From the NCBI GenBank assembly GCA_963717195.1, contig CAVQVR010000021.1, forward strand, positions 434,001 to 498,000: DNA of 64,000 bases, given 5' to 3'. Numbering within the stretch: position 1 is the stretch's first letter; each line of letters starts with the position of its first letter. The position numbers and the translations under genes are program-made. Shown here one piece after another: positions 25,402-35,277 of the stretch. The notes under the pieces were generated by a model. The model searched no databases. It saw only the letters and a list, made by a program, of their open reading frames with translations, and was not told where the DNA came from. Origin of the DNA: JACDAE01 sp963717195. Lineage in GTDB: Bacteria > Chloroflexota > Ktedonobacteria > Ktedonobacterales > Ktedonobacteraceae.

Positions 25402-26638
25402 TCATGCAACCTCCTTGGGTACGAGCGTTACCGTATAGCCCAGAGCTTCAAGTTGCCGAACAGAACGATGGGTGAGTCGTGTACTATCTCGTTGCTCAAA
25501 ATAGTCTGCTCCCAGATCGCAATAGGGTTTCTTTGTTGAAAGGACATGATAGATAATGATCAGAAGACTATGAGCCACAGCCATGCCGCCCTCTTCTTGC
25601 CTAGGCGACGTGCGAGGCGATGATACTGAGCCGAAAGATAGTTATCCTTCATATGAGAGAGAACCCAGACAACTTCTGTTAACATCCCCCGTAGCGTGGC
25701 ATTTCCTTTCGTCATCTTCCCACTGAGTCGTTTTCCCCCGCTTTGTTTATTACCAGGCAGAGTCCAGCCCAAGAGGCCAGGTGCTTGTCGGATGGGAAAC
25801 GGGTCATATCATCGCCAATTTCCGCCAGAATCGTTGCGGCGGCGATGGCTTGGATCCCTGGAATACTCATCAATAGCGTCAGAGCTTCCTCATATGGGGG
25901 GAGCCGTTCCTCAATATCATGCAGGAGTTCCTCAAGGCGTCGTTCGAGAAAGTCAATATGAGCCAGGATATGCTTGAGCAACGTCCGATGGTGAGTCTGT
26001 ACCCGACCCTCCAATGCCTGTTGAAGTTCAGGAAGCTTCTTTCGGAGCTTGCCAAGGGCTAAATCTGCCAAGATCTCTGCATCAGTCGTCCCTTTGACGA
26101 GCGCTTCAAGCATTGCTCTTCCGCTCTTGCCCAAAACATCGGTAGCGACAGTCGTGAGCTTCACATTGGCTGTTTCTAGCACCTTATGTAATCGGTTGAC
26201 CTCTTGCGCACGTTCTTGCACCAGGGTCTTGCGATAACGAGCCAGATCTCGCAATTCACGAATCGGAGCCGGAGGAATAAAGCTGGCTTGCAGCAGCCCA
26301 TGACGGAGCAAATCGGCGATCCATTCGCTTTCTTTAATATCGGTTTTGCGACCAGGAACCGTCTTGATATGCTGAGCATTGACCAGAATGATCGTCCGGC
26401 CTTCTTCCAACAAATTAAAAACAGGTCTCCAATAGACTCCAGTCAATTCAAGGGCAATCACGACGACATCCATGCTTTCTAACCAATCGGAAAGCGCCAG
26501 AAGTCCAGCCGTCATCGTCGAGAACGTACGAATATGACGTTGCACCTCCCCAGTGGCCTAGGTGGTGATCAGGATACAAGCCACAACTGTCTTCTTATGA
26601 ACGTCTAAACCACAACAGCGCTCATGGACTACGCGCAT
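25402..26638 (-). pseudogene. IS110-family transposase, decayed
   Basis: The start at 26638 (MRVVHERCCGLDVHKKTVVAC) carries the first Asp of the IS110 DEDD domain. An in-frame TAG at 26558 interrupts it, after which the same frame runs to 25712 with ELTGVYWRPVFNLLEE, DIKESEWIADLLRHGLL and the transposase_20 region SIPGIQAIAAATILAEIGDDMTRF (split here for length). Near 25740-25775 the frame shifts to SGGKRLSGKMTKGNATLRG, and near 25570 it shifts again for the tail ending in LVPKEVA. One stop and two frameshifts make it inactive. IS110 elements lack terminal inverted repeats, so the ends cannot be fixed. Confidence 0.88.
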
Positions 26639-26961
26639 TGCCTTCTGCTCCTCTCTGGATCTCGCGAAACATTCTCCTTCTTCGGAAAGGCCAAGAGCAG
26701 GTGCGAAGTAAGACGCAAAATTCCTACGCGTGCTCAGGTCTACGCGACCAGGCGACAATCAGCTCTGCTGGACGCACCCAGATCAGCTTCGGGGACGGGT
26801 TTGACACACCAAATTTGGTCGATCTCTGCCTCTTGGCCTCACTCCTATTCTATCTCATTTTCATTCTCTTCTCTGTCAGCAGAGACATCAGGCTTCGGGG
26901 GAAGATCATCGTTGAACAGGCATGTTCAAGAGAGGAGTTAAACCAAAGCTTGACTCTTTCT

Positions 26962-27333
26962 TCAAAAGAGTTGAGAAAGTATAAATTGATGACGCTTCGC
27001 GTTAAGCTCAATTATTTTGACGGAAAGCTCTTTGTCTTTCATTTCTTGTAATTTCATTTGCGTCTCTTCGCTTGCAATATTACGCCTCCGTTCCTCTTGA
27101 TTGAGATCAAGTTCCACAGAGCGAATAAACTTCAGTAATAGTACTCCTCTTATACCATTCACTTCCACAATCAAACCAATATTATGGATATCAACCACTT
27201 TTGCCGTAAGGATATCGCCTACCTTATATCGCTCTTCTAAAGACTGCCAAGCACTTTGCAGCTCAGGACTGGCAACTGCATCTGGTTCGGGTACGTAGTG
27301 AGGGTCAAAATCTTTGCGATCTTCTGATTCCAT
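26962..27333 (-). CDS. S1-domain RNA-binding protein
   Basis: A 123-residue protein. The start at 27333 (MESEDRKDFD) is chosen because AGAAAGG lies 9 nt upstream; an in-frame ATG at 27351 would put it in the coding part. Residues about 40-120 form one S1 domain (YKVGDILTAKVVDIHNIGLI, VEVNGIRGVLLLKF, and the closing SVKIIELNAKRHQFILSQ). It ends immediately after the last strand (SQLF), so it may be a carboxyl-truncated copy of a longer S1 protein. It lies among mobile-element remnants. Confidence 0.65.
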   Translation of the reverse strand: MESEDRKDFDPHYVPEPDAVASPELQSAWQSLEERYKVGDILTAKVVDIHNIGLIVEVNGIRGVLLLKFIRSVELDLNQEERRRNIASEETQMKLQEMKDKELSVKIIELNAKRHQFILSQLF

Positions 27334-28145
27334 TAAAAAAACCTTTCTCATTTTTCCATTTCACGCTTTATCTCTTTACAATACACTACACCGTTATAAT
27401 AAACAAGGGGAAATCTGATAACAGAACATATCTTCTATCTCCATTTATCTAAAAGACGTATAGAATATAGATTTCCATCTGTTTCTCACCTTGGTTGAGA
27501 GCAGTCCTTACCTTTGAATGAGCTAGCTTAATTAAACTACGTTTTTGATCTACGTTTTTGATCTACGTCAAGTATATAATTGATTTATCTATTATCAAAA
27601 TGCATACTGATTTTATTTCTGCTCTATTTTTAAAAGAGGGATCTTATTTTTATCTACTATTAATCTTCACAGGTAATTGTGAAACAGCCTTTTCCAATAA
27701 TAACTTTCTATCGGTCTTTCAAACATGGGTTGGCACACTATCCATCTTTCACCTATCTAGTAGCTTACGAATGTCTTTTGTCCTTTATGATCACCTCACA
27801 CAAGGTGGTAGAACTAAAAGCAATTTATGCTGTTAGTCACATGAAGAACGTTCCACCTCACGCTGTACAAATCAATTTAACCAATGAGAGTTGCACTTCC
27901 TCGACTCAAAACTCCTATACTAGGCCATCGCACCGTTTCTCTTCTCAAAGAGACCATGGTCCTTTTGCCACGATATTCTATACGAGCAGATACATCGAAT
28001 GTATTTAATATCAACCTGCGTTCAAACCTACAACGCAATTTGAAGCTCCCCTTTGCATAGTTGAAGGCTAGCCAGATTGCATACCAGAACGCAGGATAGT
28101 ATAAGAGCCTTATATCTAACATTCCTGACAAAAACAGACAATGTA
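27334..28145. other. AT-rich intergenic stretch with a short tandem repeat
   Basis: About 800 nt with no supportable gene on either strand. At 27537-27568 the 13-bp unit CTACGTTTTTGAT occurs twice followed by a partial third. The rest looks like decayed sequence left of the IS256-like element. Confidence 0.5.
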
Positions 28146-28153
28146 TAACAATG

Positions 28154-29667
28154 GATATCGTATCCTTCTCTAAGGGTTGATATTTTCAAGTGCAAAAATG
28201 AGATCATGGGAAACCTACCACCAAGATGCCTTGGTCCATACAGCGTGGAGCCGTTGGACTTGGAGATACGCGGCAACCTCCGTACCAATTTGACTTCCGA
28301 AAGTAACGGCCTGCCGAAATTTCCGTCGCAGTTCTCGATTGGTGCGTTCAAGTAACGACATGGTGCGTATCCATTCGCGGGTAGCCGTTTCAAGCTCATA
28401 ATAGACCAAGGTTTGCTCAAAATCCCTCTGCAGCGTTGCGGCCGCTTTCAGGGCGCATTCACGCCATTGTTCTTCCCATTCCTGAAGCCGTTGTTTGGCT
28501 TGCAAGGCGCTCGAAGCTCGATAGATCATTTTTGCTTGCTTCATCATCTGTTTTCTCTTTTCCCGCTTCTCCTCTCCTTTGAGTTCACTGCGTGCTTTGT
28601 CTGCGACATTCTTCAGTTTGTGGAAAACACACCGTTGATCCAAGACACTCTTCCCATAGACCAGAGCAATTGCCTCTTCTAATCCTCCACAGCCATCACG
28701 CACGATCATCCGGAGTCCTTTTTCGGGGTGCACTTCACGGTTCCAGAGACAATTCAACAAAACTTCCCACTGCGTGTGTTCTTCGCTAGGAGCCACCTGC
28801 CAATCGAGAATTTCACGGGTTCCATCTTCCCAGAGAAGCCCAATGCCACCAGGATCACGATCTTTTTGCCGGTTCGCTGCTTTCTTTTCCTCTTTCGCGT
28901 GTCTTGTTTGATCTTCTCTCCCTGGCTCTGCATCGTGACCCAAATCCCATCCAGTTGAACCACGGTGGGAGATGTGGGAAAAGATGTTCCCTGCATTTGC
29001 TGGATCAGAGGCTCTACCTGATTTATTCGCTCGTTAATCGTTCGTAATCCCACATTCCCCTCGATTTGCTCACTCCATCGCTCACTGATTACCCGCAAAC
29101 TTTGACCAACCCCACTACTAAAAAGCACATCTTGATCTAAGTCGAGCCAAAATCGTTTGTATTTTTCGAGAATACTAAAGGTACAGATCACATCATGATG
29201 GCAGTTCTGACACTCAAGCATCGGAACTTGCACATCTGGGATATGGCCCCATCCCGTCTCCAGATTCCTTTTATAATGTCAATCGCGCGTAAATTGATTG
29301 GCATCCTGACATCCACAATATCCGCACTTCCAATCGATTTCTCTTTTCTGGTTACTGATTTGATGGTTGATGCCCTTTTTCCTCCCTAGCTTGAGTTCCA
29401 CTTCTGCTTTCAGAAATTCCCCAAATACATGCCGAATCGCTTCTAACGCGGCTCTTTTGGTTTGTCGTTAAATCAGTTCGATGATCTCTTTACGTTCTTT
29501 CCCCTGGAGAGGGTTAATCGAAACTGCTATACTCATAAGTGTTGAAAGCTCCTTGGGTGTAGATTTTTAGTAGTAACCTACTTTACCACTTGGGCTTTCT
29601 TCAGCCTTCTTTGGCGGTTTTCTTCCTCCCCTCCCTTTACCTAACCCTTAGCGAGGGATACATTATC
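28154..29667 (-). mobile_element. IS256-like insertion sequence, defective, with ends and target duplication
   Basis: The 1514-bp element has imperfect 25-bp inverted ends: 28154-28178 starts GATATCGTATCC, and 29643-29667 read on the minus strand starts GATAATGTATCC (21 of 25 match). It is flanked by an exact 8-bp direct repeat, TAACAATG, at 28146-28153 and 29668-29675, the target duplication length expected of IS256-type elements. The transposase inside is broken. The intact duplication shows that this piece has not been rearranged since insertion. Confidence 0.85.
28215..29536 (-). pseudogene. IS256/Mutator-like transposase, two stops and a frameshift
   Basis: Reading from an ATG at 29536 gives MSIAVSINPLQGKERK, then an in-frame TAA about codon 23. 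The same frame continues through a zinc-ribbon (CGYCGCQDANQFTRD), a TGA where a Gly codon is expected, and a second Cys pair (LECQNCHHDV). It continues to TVVQLDGIWV, which carries the first catalytic Asp, and a Lys/Arg-rich patch. Near 28830 the frame shifts to IGLLWEDGTREILDWQ, RMIVRDGCGGLEEAI (second Asp), HKLKNVADKARS and ERTNRELRRKFRQA (Glu region). It is inactive. Confidence 0.82.
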
Positions 29668-29675
29668 TAACAATG

Positions 29676-29978
29676 TCACTACTTGTAATTTCCGTATTTG
29701 TATGTTATAAATATGAATGTACTTCTTTCGAAGAAGTATTTTAGTCTTATAAGCATATTTTGCGATGCTTATAAATGTAATTGAGGAAGGAGGAGAAGGA
29801 AAAAGTGAAGTACGTTAGCAGAGATTAAAGTGTTTATAAAAATTGAAGAAGAATGAAAATACAAAATTCACGACGCTCTGATAAAGATTGCCGCCTTGAA
29901 CAGAGCATCGCGAGCGGAAAGGACCGTATGCTATTATAGCACGCGGAAGTCTCCTATTGCAAGAAAGGGAAATCTTCC
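29676..29978. other. Non-coding stretch with two adjacent hairpins
   Basis: It has no gene. It holds a stem TACTTCTT/AAGAAGTA at 29720-29738 and a perfect 10-bp stem TTATAAGCAT/ATGCTTATAA at 29747-29774 (8-nt loop). It ends in the ribosome site AAGAAAGGGAAA of the next gene. Confidence 0.5.
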
Positions 29979-30428
29979 ATGTCACGTTTTGCTAAGTTGG
30001 TAGTAGTTTTAGCTTGCCTCGCTACGTTTATTGGTATTTTTAATGCCATTCCTCAAGTAGCTCACGCAGCTTCTAGGACGTATTCCTCTTCAGCTACATC
30101 CCCTTCGGCTCTTCCTACTGATCGTTATGTTGTTCAAGATACCTTCGAAGCAACTAACTTTGGGTATATCATCCCAATACGTAGAGGATACCAGGGTGCT
30201 GTATGGGGTACGGGATTTGGAGTAAGGCATATAGAAGCAGAACATCCTCCATATAATTATACGGCGATGAATTATGTTCTGCATTATGGGCATGTAGCGG
30301 GAACACAGCTAGATGGAAGCTTGATAATAGAATGTTGGTATGGCAATTTTGATTATAGATTAATCCTCAGCTTCCAGAATACCAACGATGGTCTTGGTCT
30401 AGGAGTAGTTACAATGTTCCGCATTTAG
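29979..30428 (+). CDS. Small secreted protein, unknown function
   Basis: A 149-residue protein with an AAAGGG site before the ATG. A signal peptide (LVVVLACLATFIGIF) ends near AHAA-SRTY. The mature part starts with a Ser/Thr/Pro-rich linker and has many aromatic and Gly residues (GYIIPIRRGYQGAVWGTGFG) and a single Cys. It lies within the region inserted between the radC repeats. No family was recognised. Confidence 0.65.
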   Translation: MSRFAKLVVVLACLATFIGIFNAIPQVAHAASRTYSSSATSPSALPTDRYVVQDTFEATNFGYIIPIRRGYQGAVWGTGFGVRHIEAEHPPYNYTAMNYVLHYGHVAGTQLDGSLIIECWYGNFDYRLILSFQNTNDGLGLGVVTMFRI

Positions 30429-30504
30429 GGAGTTCTATCTTTACCTCAAATTATCACGTTTGAGGTCACAAGACGGGAAAAGTGTACCATTTGAGGATAA
30501 AAGC

Positions 30505-30529
30505 CTGGGTGATTTTGACGATCACCCAG
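30505..30529 (+). terminator. Hairpin after the secreted-protein gene
   Basis: A perfect 9-bp stem CTGGGTGAT/ATCACCCAG with a 7-nt loop, followed by GCATCTTTCTC. It lies 77 nt after the stop and is a likely though not strong terminator. Confidence 0.45.
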
Positions 30530-30676
30530 TGCATCTTTCTCGTTCAGAGAAAAGGATTCCAAGAAGAACACATGTAGTACTCATGAGAAGTTCCTTATCC
30601 TCTTTAACGGGATAAAGTACTTCCTACAAAAAGCTGCTTCAACGTCAATGTCCAAACCAAAAGGAGAAGGTAACCT

Positions 30677-31192
30677 ATGCACATTTTTCAAAAAACTTGG
30701 GTAACTAGACTATTCCTGATCATCGTACCCATACTCCTACTTTCCATTTTTTCGTCCTTCCTGGGAGATACAGGAACAGCTTTTGCTGCACGTGTAATAT
30801 CTCCCCACTCACCACCACTCATTCAGGGAGCAGGTTCAATTCATGTTCCTTCCCCTTCCCGTCTTGGGAGTCTCCGGCCCCATGGAGGAGCTTTTGGTGG
30901 AGGTTGTGCAAAGAATGTCTTCATTTCCTCGTGCATTTCTATAGACGGCTATAATGTTGTTAGGCCAGATGCCTATCTTAATAAAGCTGGTTGTGGTGTG
31001 GCAGTCTATCTGTATGAGGACAGTTCCTACGTGTCCGCTTTCTTTTATAATGGTTGTTACTTTCCTGGAAGTCACTTCTTAGGACCGATTGTAGATAGTG
31101 CCACCGGAAACCTTTATCAGACATACGCATCGGTATCCAGCAATAATGTTGGGCAATACGCTGGGCAATGGAGTCCCATTCAGTATACATAA
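30677..31192 (+). CDS. Small secreted Cys-containing protein, unknown function
   Basis: A 171-residue protein with AAAAGGAGAAGG before the ATG. A signal peptide (LFLIIVPILLLSIFSSFL) ends near AFAA-RVIS. The mature part has a Pro/Ser-rich linker, a Gly-rich GGAFGGGCAKN and four Cys (GGGCAKN, SSCIS, AGCGV, GCYFPG) that could form two disulphides. It is the second secreted protein in the inserted region. The function is not known. Confidence 0.65.
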   Translation: MHIFQKTWVTRLFLIIVPILLLSIFSSFLGDTGTAFAARVISPHSPPLIQGAGSIHVPSPSRLGSLRPHGGAFGGGCAKNVFISSCISIDGYNVVRPDAYLNKAGCGVAVYLYEDSSYVSAFFYNGCYFPGSHFLGPIVDSATGNLYQTYASVSSNNVGQYAGQWSPIQYT

Positions 31193-31216
31193 GCAAGCTG
31201 GGAGGGAGCAATTCCT

Positions 31217-31373
31217 TAGGCAAGGTTCAAGGTGAGCTCAGATCAATGTGACAACTTTGAACAATCCGAACAGTGAAAAATTAATTCTGATATGGCTTCC
31301 TGGGCGGATACAGGATTAATTTTCGATTGGCTTGATCGTTCAAAACTGTCACATTGATTTGAACCATGCCTTA
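31217..31373. repeat. MITE-like element with inverted ends
   Basis: About 157 bp with long imperfect inverted repeats and no coding capacity. The left arm reads AGGCAAGGTTCAA, then an 11-nt insert, then ATCAATGTGACA and TTTGAAC. The right arm, read on the other strand, has AGGCATGGTTCAA, ATCAATGTGACA and TTTGAAC without the insert. It probably is a non-autonomous transposon remnant. Confidence 0.7.
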
Positions 31374-31403
31374 AATGTAAATGTTGGAATTAAATGGACG
31401 AAA

Positions 31404-32043
31404 CAGGACCTCTTCACCATCAATAAAATTCTCTGATTTTTTAGATGATATACCGAGCCTGGATAAAAAAATACTCATCTGACTCCTAAAAATACGTAGT
31501 TATCTTTTATTCCTATTTTTGCGAATTGTATTTCGAAATATTTGAATGTATCATTGATTTTGGAATAAAACTGTATGCATCTTACATGTGAGGAGATTTT
31601 TCTGAAGCAATGCTCGGTACATCATTAGAGAATGCAATTGTAGCTCCTGCCCCTCTTAAGATTGAATATCATGCCACCGTCCATGATATCCCGGCAAATG
31701 ATCGTCCACGTGAACGACTGCAAAAGCATGGAGCGGAGTCGCTCTCGAACTCTGACCTGGTCGCCATCATTTTACGTAATGGCTCACAGCGTGATAATGT
31801 GATTGAATTAGCCAGCAAAATCCTCATCAAATATGGAGGATTGAGCGGTCTCATGAGTGCAAGCTTTCACGAACTGTGCAATGAATACGGGTTGGGAATG
31901 GCAAAAGCGGCTCAGTTAAAGGCTGCCCTGGAGATGGGCAAACGGCTCAGCATGGAACAACCAGACAAGAAATACCAGATTCGCTCAGTTGACGACGCTG
32001 CTAATCTGGTACGCATGGAACTGATGTACCTCGATCATGAGGA
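31404..32043 (+). repeat. radC direct repeat, right copy
   Basis: This is the partner of 24330-24968. It begins with the last nucleotides of the mannosyltransferase gene (AGGACCTCTTCACC), which make no sense here, so this copy has lost its left context while the left copy has lost its right context. Confidence 0.9.
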
Positions 32044-32347
32044 GATGCATATTCTGATCCTGGATACCAAAAATCAGGTTGTGGAGAATGTTAAGCGTTA
32101 TAAAGGCACAATCAACAGTTCCGTACTGCGTGCATCAGAGGTATTTCGCCCGGCGATTATACGCAATTGTCCCAATGTGATCGTCTGCCACAATCATCCA
32201 AGTGGTGATCCTACGCCTTCACCGGAAGATATCGAAGTTACAAAACAACTGGTGAATGCTGGACAGTTGCTCGATATTGAACTGCTCGACCACATCGTGA
32301 TCGGAAACCCACGTTATGTCAGTCTAAAAGAACATATGCGATGGTAA
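31610..32347 (+). CDS. radC: RadC family protein (JAB/MPN domain)
   Basis: A 245-residue protein preceded by GAGGAG. Residues about 25-110 form the HhH-containing UPF0758 N-domain (DRPRERLQKHGAESLSNSDL, YGGLSGLM). The C-domain carries the JAB metal motif in VCHNHPSGDPTPSPED near residue 193. The length and motifs are those of an intact RadC. Its role in the cell is not settled; many copies travel with mobile elements. The frame is clean, unlike the copy at 24536. Confidence 0.93.
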   Translation: MLGTSLENAIVAPAPLKIEYHATVHDIPANDRPRERLQKHGAESLSNSDLVAIILRNGSQRDNVIELASKILIKYGGLSGLMSASFHELCNEYGLGMAKAAQLKAALEMGKRLSMEQPDKKYQIRSVDDAANLVRMELMYLDHEEMHILILDTKNQVVENVKRYKGTINSSVLRASEVFRPAIIRNCPNVIVCHNHPSGDPTPSPEDIEVTKQLVNAGQLLDIELLDHIVIGNPRYVSLKEHMRW

Positions 32348-32356
32348 TGTCGGTGA

Positions 32357-32401
32357 GCCGGTTGCGGATGGGCTTATAAATCGCGCCCATCCGCAACCGG
32401 C
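32357..32401. terminator. Bidirectional terminator between radC and lon
   Basis: A perfect 17-bp stem (GCCGGTTGCGGATGGGC and its complement) with an 11-nt loop, TTATAAATCGC, fills the gap between the convergent radC and lon genes. The inner GGGC...ATCGCGCCC resembles the GGGCCCGATTTATCGCGCCC repeat at 61632, so it may be a member of a dispersed repeat family. Confidence 0.75.
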
Positions 32402-32402
32402 A

Positions 32403-35249
32403 TTACGCCTTCGCAGCGGCTTTCTCGCTCTTGCGGCGGCGAGGACGCGCCGCTCCATTATGCTCAGTGTGGTCATCTTCACCGGATTCGCTGGTGGATT
32501 CAAGTGCAGCATCGAGCACCTGGCGAATATCGGTTACGAAGACAAAGCTCATCTGCTCACGCAATTCTTTGGGCAGGTCTTCCATAAGATCCAGCTCATT
32601 CTTCTTGGGAAGAATAATGGTGCGAATGCCCGAACGATATGCCGCCAGAACCTTTTCTTTGATGCCGCCGATGGGCATAACCTTGCCACGCAGAGTGATT
32701 TCACCAGTCATGGCTACATCGGATCGGACTTTGCGCCCACTGGCAAGCGAGACAAGAACGGTAATCATCGTCACGCCTGCCGATGGCCCATCTTTAGGGA
32801 TGGCTCCTGCCGGTACGTGAATATGCACATTCTGACCCTCGAAGACGTGATGCGGCAGACCAAGCGCAACGGCATTGGAACGCACATAACTGAGTGCAGC
32901 CGTCGCCAATTCTTTCATCACATCACCCAGTTGTCCCGTCAGAAGCAGACGCTCTTCCTTGCTGGGCATCGTTGCCGCTTCAATAAAGATGATCTCACCA
33001 CCGACGGGTGTCCAGACCAGTCCAGTCGCAATACCTGGACGATCAATACGCTCAGCAACCTCTTCAAAGAAGCGTTGACGACCCAGATAATCAGACAGAT
33101 TTTCAGCAGTAACGTGCACTGGCCCAGGTTTACCCTCCGCAATCTGGCGTGCAACCTTACGACAGAGCGCACCAACCTGCCGTTCCAGATTACGTACACC
33201 GGCCTCACGCGTATAATCACGAGCGACGCGCCGCAACGCATCATCGTCAACCGTCAATTCATCCTTTTTCAGGCCATTGGACTCCAGTTGCTTGGGCAGC
33301 AGATAATTGCGTGCAATATGCAATTTCTGTTCTTCCGTATAACCCGAGAGCTCCAGAATCTCCATACGGTCACGCAAAGGAGCTGGAATAGGCTCCAAAG
33401 CATTAGCGGTCGCAATGAACATTACCTTTGACAGGTCGAACGGCAGATCAAGGTAGTTATCGCGGAAGTTGTAGTTTTGCTCAGGATCTAGCACTTCCAG
33501 CAGGGCTGATGAAGGATCACCGCGCCAGTCGGCTCCGACCTTGTCCACCTCGTCCAGCATAATTACTGGATCGTTGGTATCGACACGACGTAGCGTTTGA
33601 AGGATACGACCGGGCATAGCACCAATATAGGTACGACGATGCCCACGGATCTCGGCTTCATCACGAATGCCACCTAATGACATGCGTGCGAACTTGCGCC
33701 CAAGCGCTCTTGCAATCGACTGTCCCAGCGAAGTTTTACCGACGCCTGGCGGTCCAACGAAACAGAGAATTGGCTCCCGATTAATGGCACGCGCCGCTTC
33801 TTGAGATTGCAGAGGCTGTGTTGGATTCACTTTCTCCACTTCCACACCATCTTCAATCGATACTTCCTCACGTGCACGCCGCAACTCTTCGGCCTTGCGC
33901 TCCTCTTTCAGGCGACGAACGGCCAGGTATTCCAGGATGCGCTCCTTAACTTTCTCCAGATCATAGTGATCCTGGTCAAGCACCTGACGTGCATGGGGAA
34001 CATCGATCTTCTCGCCAGTACTCTTACTCCACGGCAGGCTTACCAGCAGCTCCAGGTAGGTACGAATAATGCTGTATTCTGGCGAGGCTGTAGGGAGTTT
34101 TTCGAGGCGCGAGAGCTCTCTATTGGCTTCTTTCAGTGCCTCTTCAGGCAATTTCGCTTCATCGATCTTGCGCCGCAACTCATTGACGGTGGCCTGCTCT
34201 TCGCTCTCTTCACCCAACTCGCGCTGGATTGCCTTGAGCTGTTCACGCAGCAGGTATTCCCGCTGCACCTTTCCCATCTCTTCCTGTGCTCGATTCTGGA
34301 TACGTTTTCCCAGTTCAAGAATTTCCAGTTCGTGCGTAAGATACGTACTCAACTGAAGCAGTTTCTCACGCACCGAATCGAGTTCGAGCAACTGCTGACG
34401 CATTTCCAGTTCCATCGGCACAAAAGTTGCAATGACATAGACGACCTGGCGTGCCTCCTCCAGATTGAGCGCAGAGGCGGCAAAATGTTCGGGCATCGTC
34501 TGTACAAGTGCGACCATGCGCTGGAAGTAGCTGACTACGTTACGCTTGATTGCCTCGGTCTCATTATCTTCCTCTTGCGTATCGGGCTGCAACGCCACGC
34601 GAGCCGTGAGATAAGGCTTTTCTTGTGTGAACTCACCGATTACGACGCGTTCCAGACCCTGAACAGCGATTTGAAGCGTACCATCGGGCATGCGGAACAT
34701 GCGACCAACACGTGCAACGGTACCGATCTTGAAAATGTCATCCGGTCCAGCCTGCTCCATAGCGGCAGATTTCTGAGCTACCAGCACAACGAGGCGGTCA
34801 CCACGCATGACATCATCGATCAGTCGGATCGAGCGCTCCTGACCAACGCCAAGAGGTTGTACTGAGAATGGGTAAACGACCGTATCTTTCAGAGGCAAGA
34901 CGGGCAAAATTTCGGGGATCGTCAGGCGCTCTTCATTATCCTGCGCAGAGCGCTGCTGATCTTGCTCAAAAGAAGCTAGTGGATCAATATCACTGGACTC
35001 GTCAAATTGTTCAGCAATACCGGGACGCTCTTCATTCTGTTTTTCCGCTTCATTTTCTACTGGTTGTCCAGGAGTATCTAGATCCTGCTGCTCATGTTCT
35101 ACTGGCTGTCCAGGAGTACCTGGATCCTGCTGCTCATGAGGAGGATCAGCGTTATCAGAGCGGATCTGTTCATCTGCATTGACGGCAGGTTGGGCCTCTT
35201 CCACCAGTTCTTTCTGTTTCAATTTTCGATTGGTGTTTTTCTTCTCCAT
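32403..35249 (-). CDS. lon: Lon protease (ATP-dependent, LonA type)
   Basis: A 948-residue protein, longer than the usual 780-820 because of a roughly 110-residue acidic Gln/Glu/Pro-rich N-extension with a repeated EQQD.DTPGQPVE unit. The LON substrate-binding domain begins near LPVLPLKDTVVYPFS, the Walker A GPPGVGKTSLGQ is near residue 502, and Walker B is VIMLDEVDKVG. The catalytic Ser is in PKDGPSAGVTM and the Lys in GGIKEKVLAA, near residue 900. A basic RRRKSEKAAAKA tail ends it. It degrades misfolded proteins and lies 28 nt downstream of hsp20, so the two probably share a heat-shock transcript. Confidence 0.97.
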   Translation of the reverse strand: MEKKNTNRKLKQKELVEEAQPAVNADEQIRSDNADPPHEQQDPGTPGQPVEHEQQDLDTPGQPVENEAEKQNEERPGIAEQFDESSDIDPLASFEQDQQRSAQDNEERLTIPEILPVLPLKDTVVYPFSVQPLGVGQERSIRLIDDVMRGDRLVVLVAQKSAAMEQAGPDDIFKIGTVARVGRMFRMPDGTLQIAVQGLERVVIGEFTQEKPYLTARVALQPDTQEEDNETEAIKRNVVSYFQRMVALVQTMPEHFAASALNLEEARQVVYVIATFVPMELEMRQQLLELDSVREKLLQLSTYLTHELEILELGKRIQNRAQEEMGKVQREYLLREQLKAIQRELGEESEEQATVNELRRKIDEAKLPEEALKEANRELSRLEKLPTASPEYSIIRTYLELLVSLPWSKSTGEKIDVPHARQVLDQDHYDLEKVKERILEYLAVRRLKEERKAEELRRAREEVSIEDGVEVEKVNPTQPLQSQEAARAINREPILCFVGPPGVGKTSLGQSIARALGRKFARMSLGGIRDEAEIRGHRRTYIGAMPGRILQTLRRVDTNDPVIMLDEVDKVGADWRGDPSSALLEVLDPEQNYNFRDNYLDLPFDLSKVMFIATANALEPIPAPLRDRMEILELSGYTEEQKLHIARNYLLPKQLESNGLKKDELTVDDDALRRVARDYTREAGVRNLERQVGALCRKVARQIAEGKPGPVHVTAENLSDYLGRQRFFEEVAERIDRPGIATGLVWTPVGGEIIFIEAATMPSKEERLLLTGQLGDVMKELATAALSYVRSNAVALGLPHHVFEGQNVHIHVPAGAIPKDGPSAGVTMITVLVSLASGRKVRSDVAMTGEITLRGKVMPIGGIKEKVLAAYRSGIRTIILPKKNELDLMEDLPKELREQMSFVFVTDIRQVLDAALESTSESGEDDHTEHNGAARPRRRKSEKAAAKA

Positions 35250-35277
35250 AAACTTTCTCGAATATCAGATCATATTC

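Noticed and set aside
27558..28131. Several 80-110 codon frames on both strands
   Set aside because: They overlap each other, lack ribosome sites and have no motif; the stretch looks decayed.
32460..34865. Long open frames of 323 and 354 codons on the plus strand
   Set aside because: They lie wholly inside lon, which has clear domains on the other strand; the products show no motif and codon use looks like an antisense shadow.
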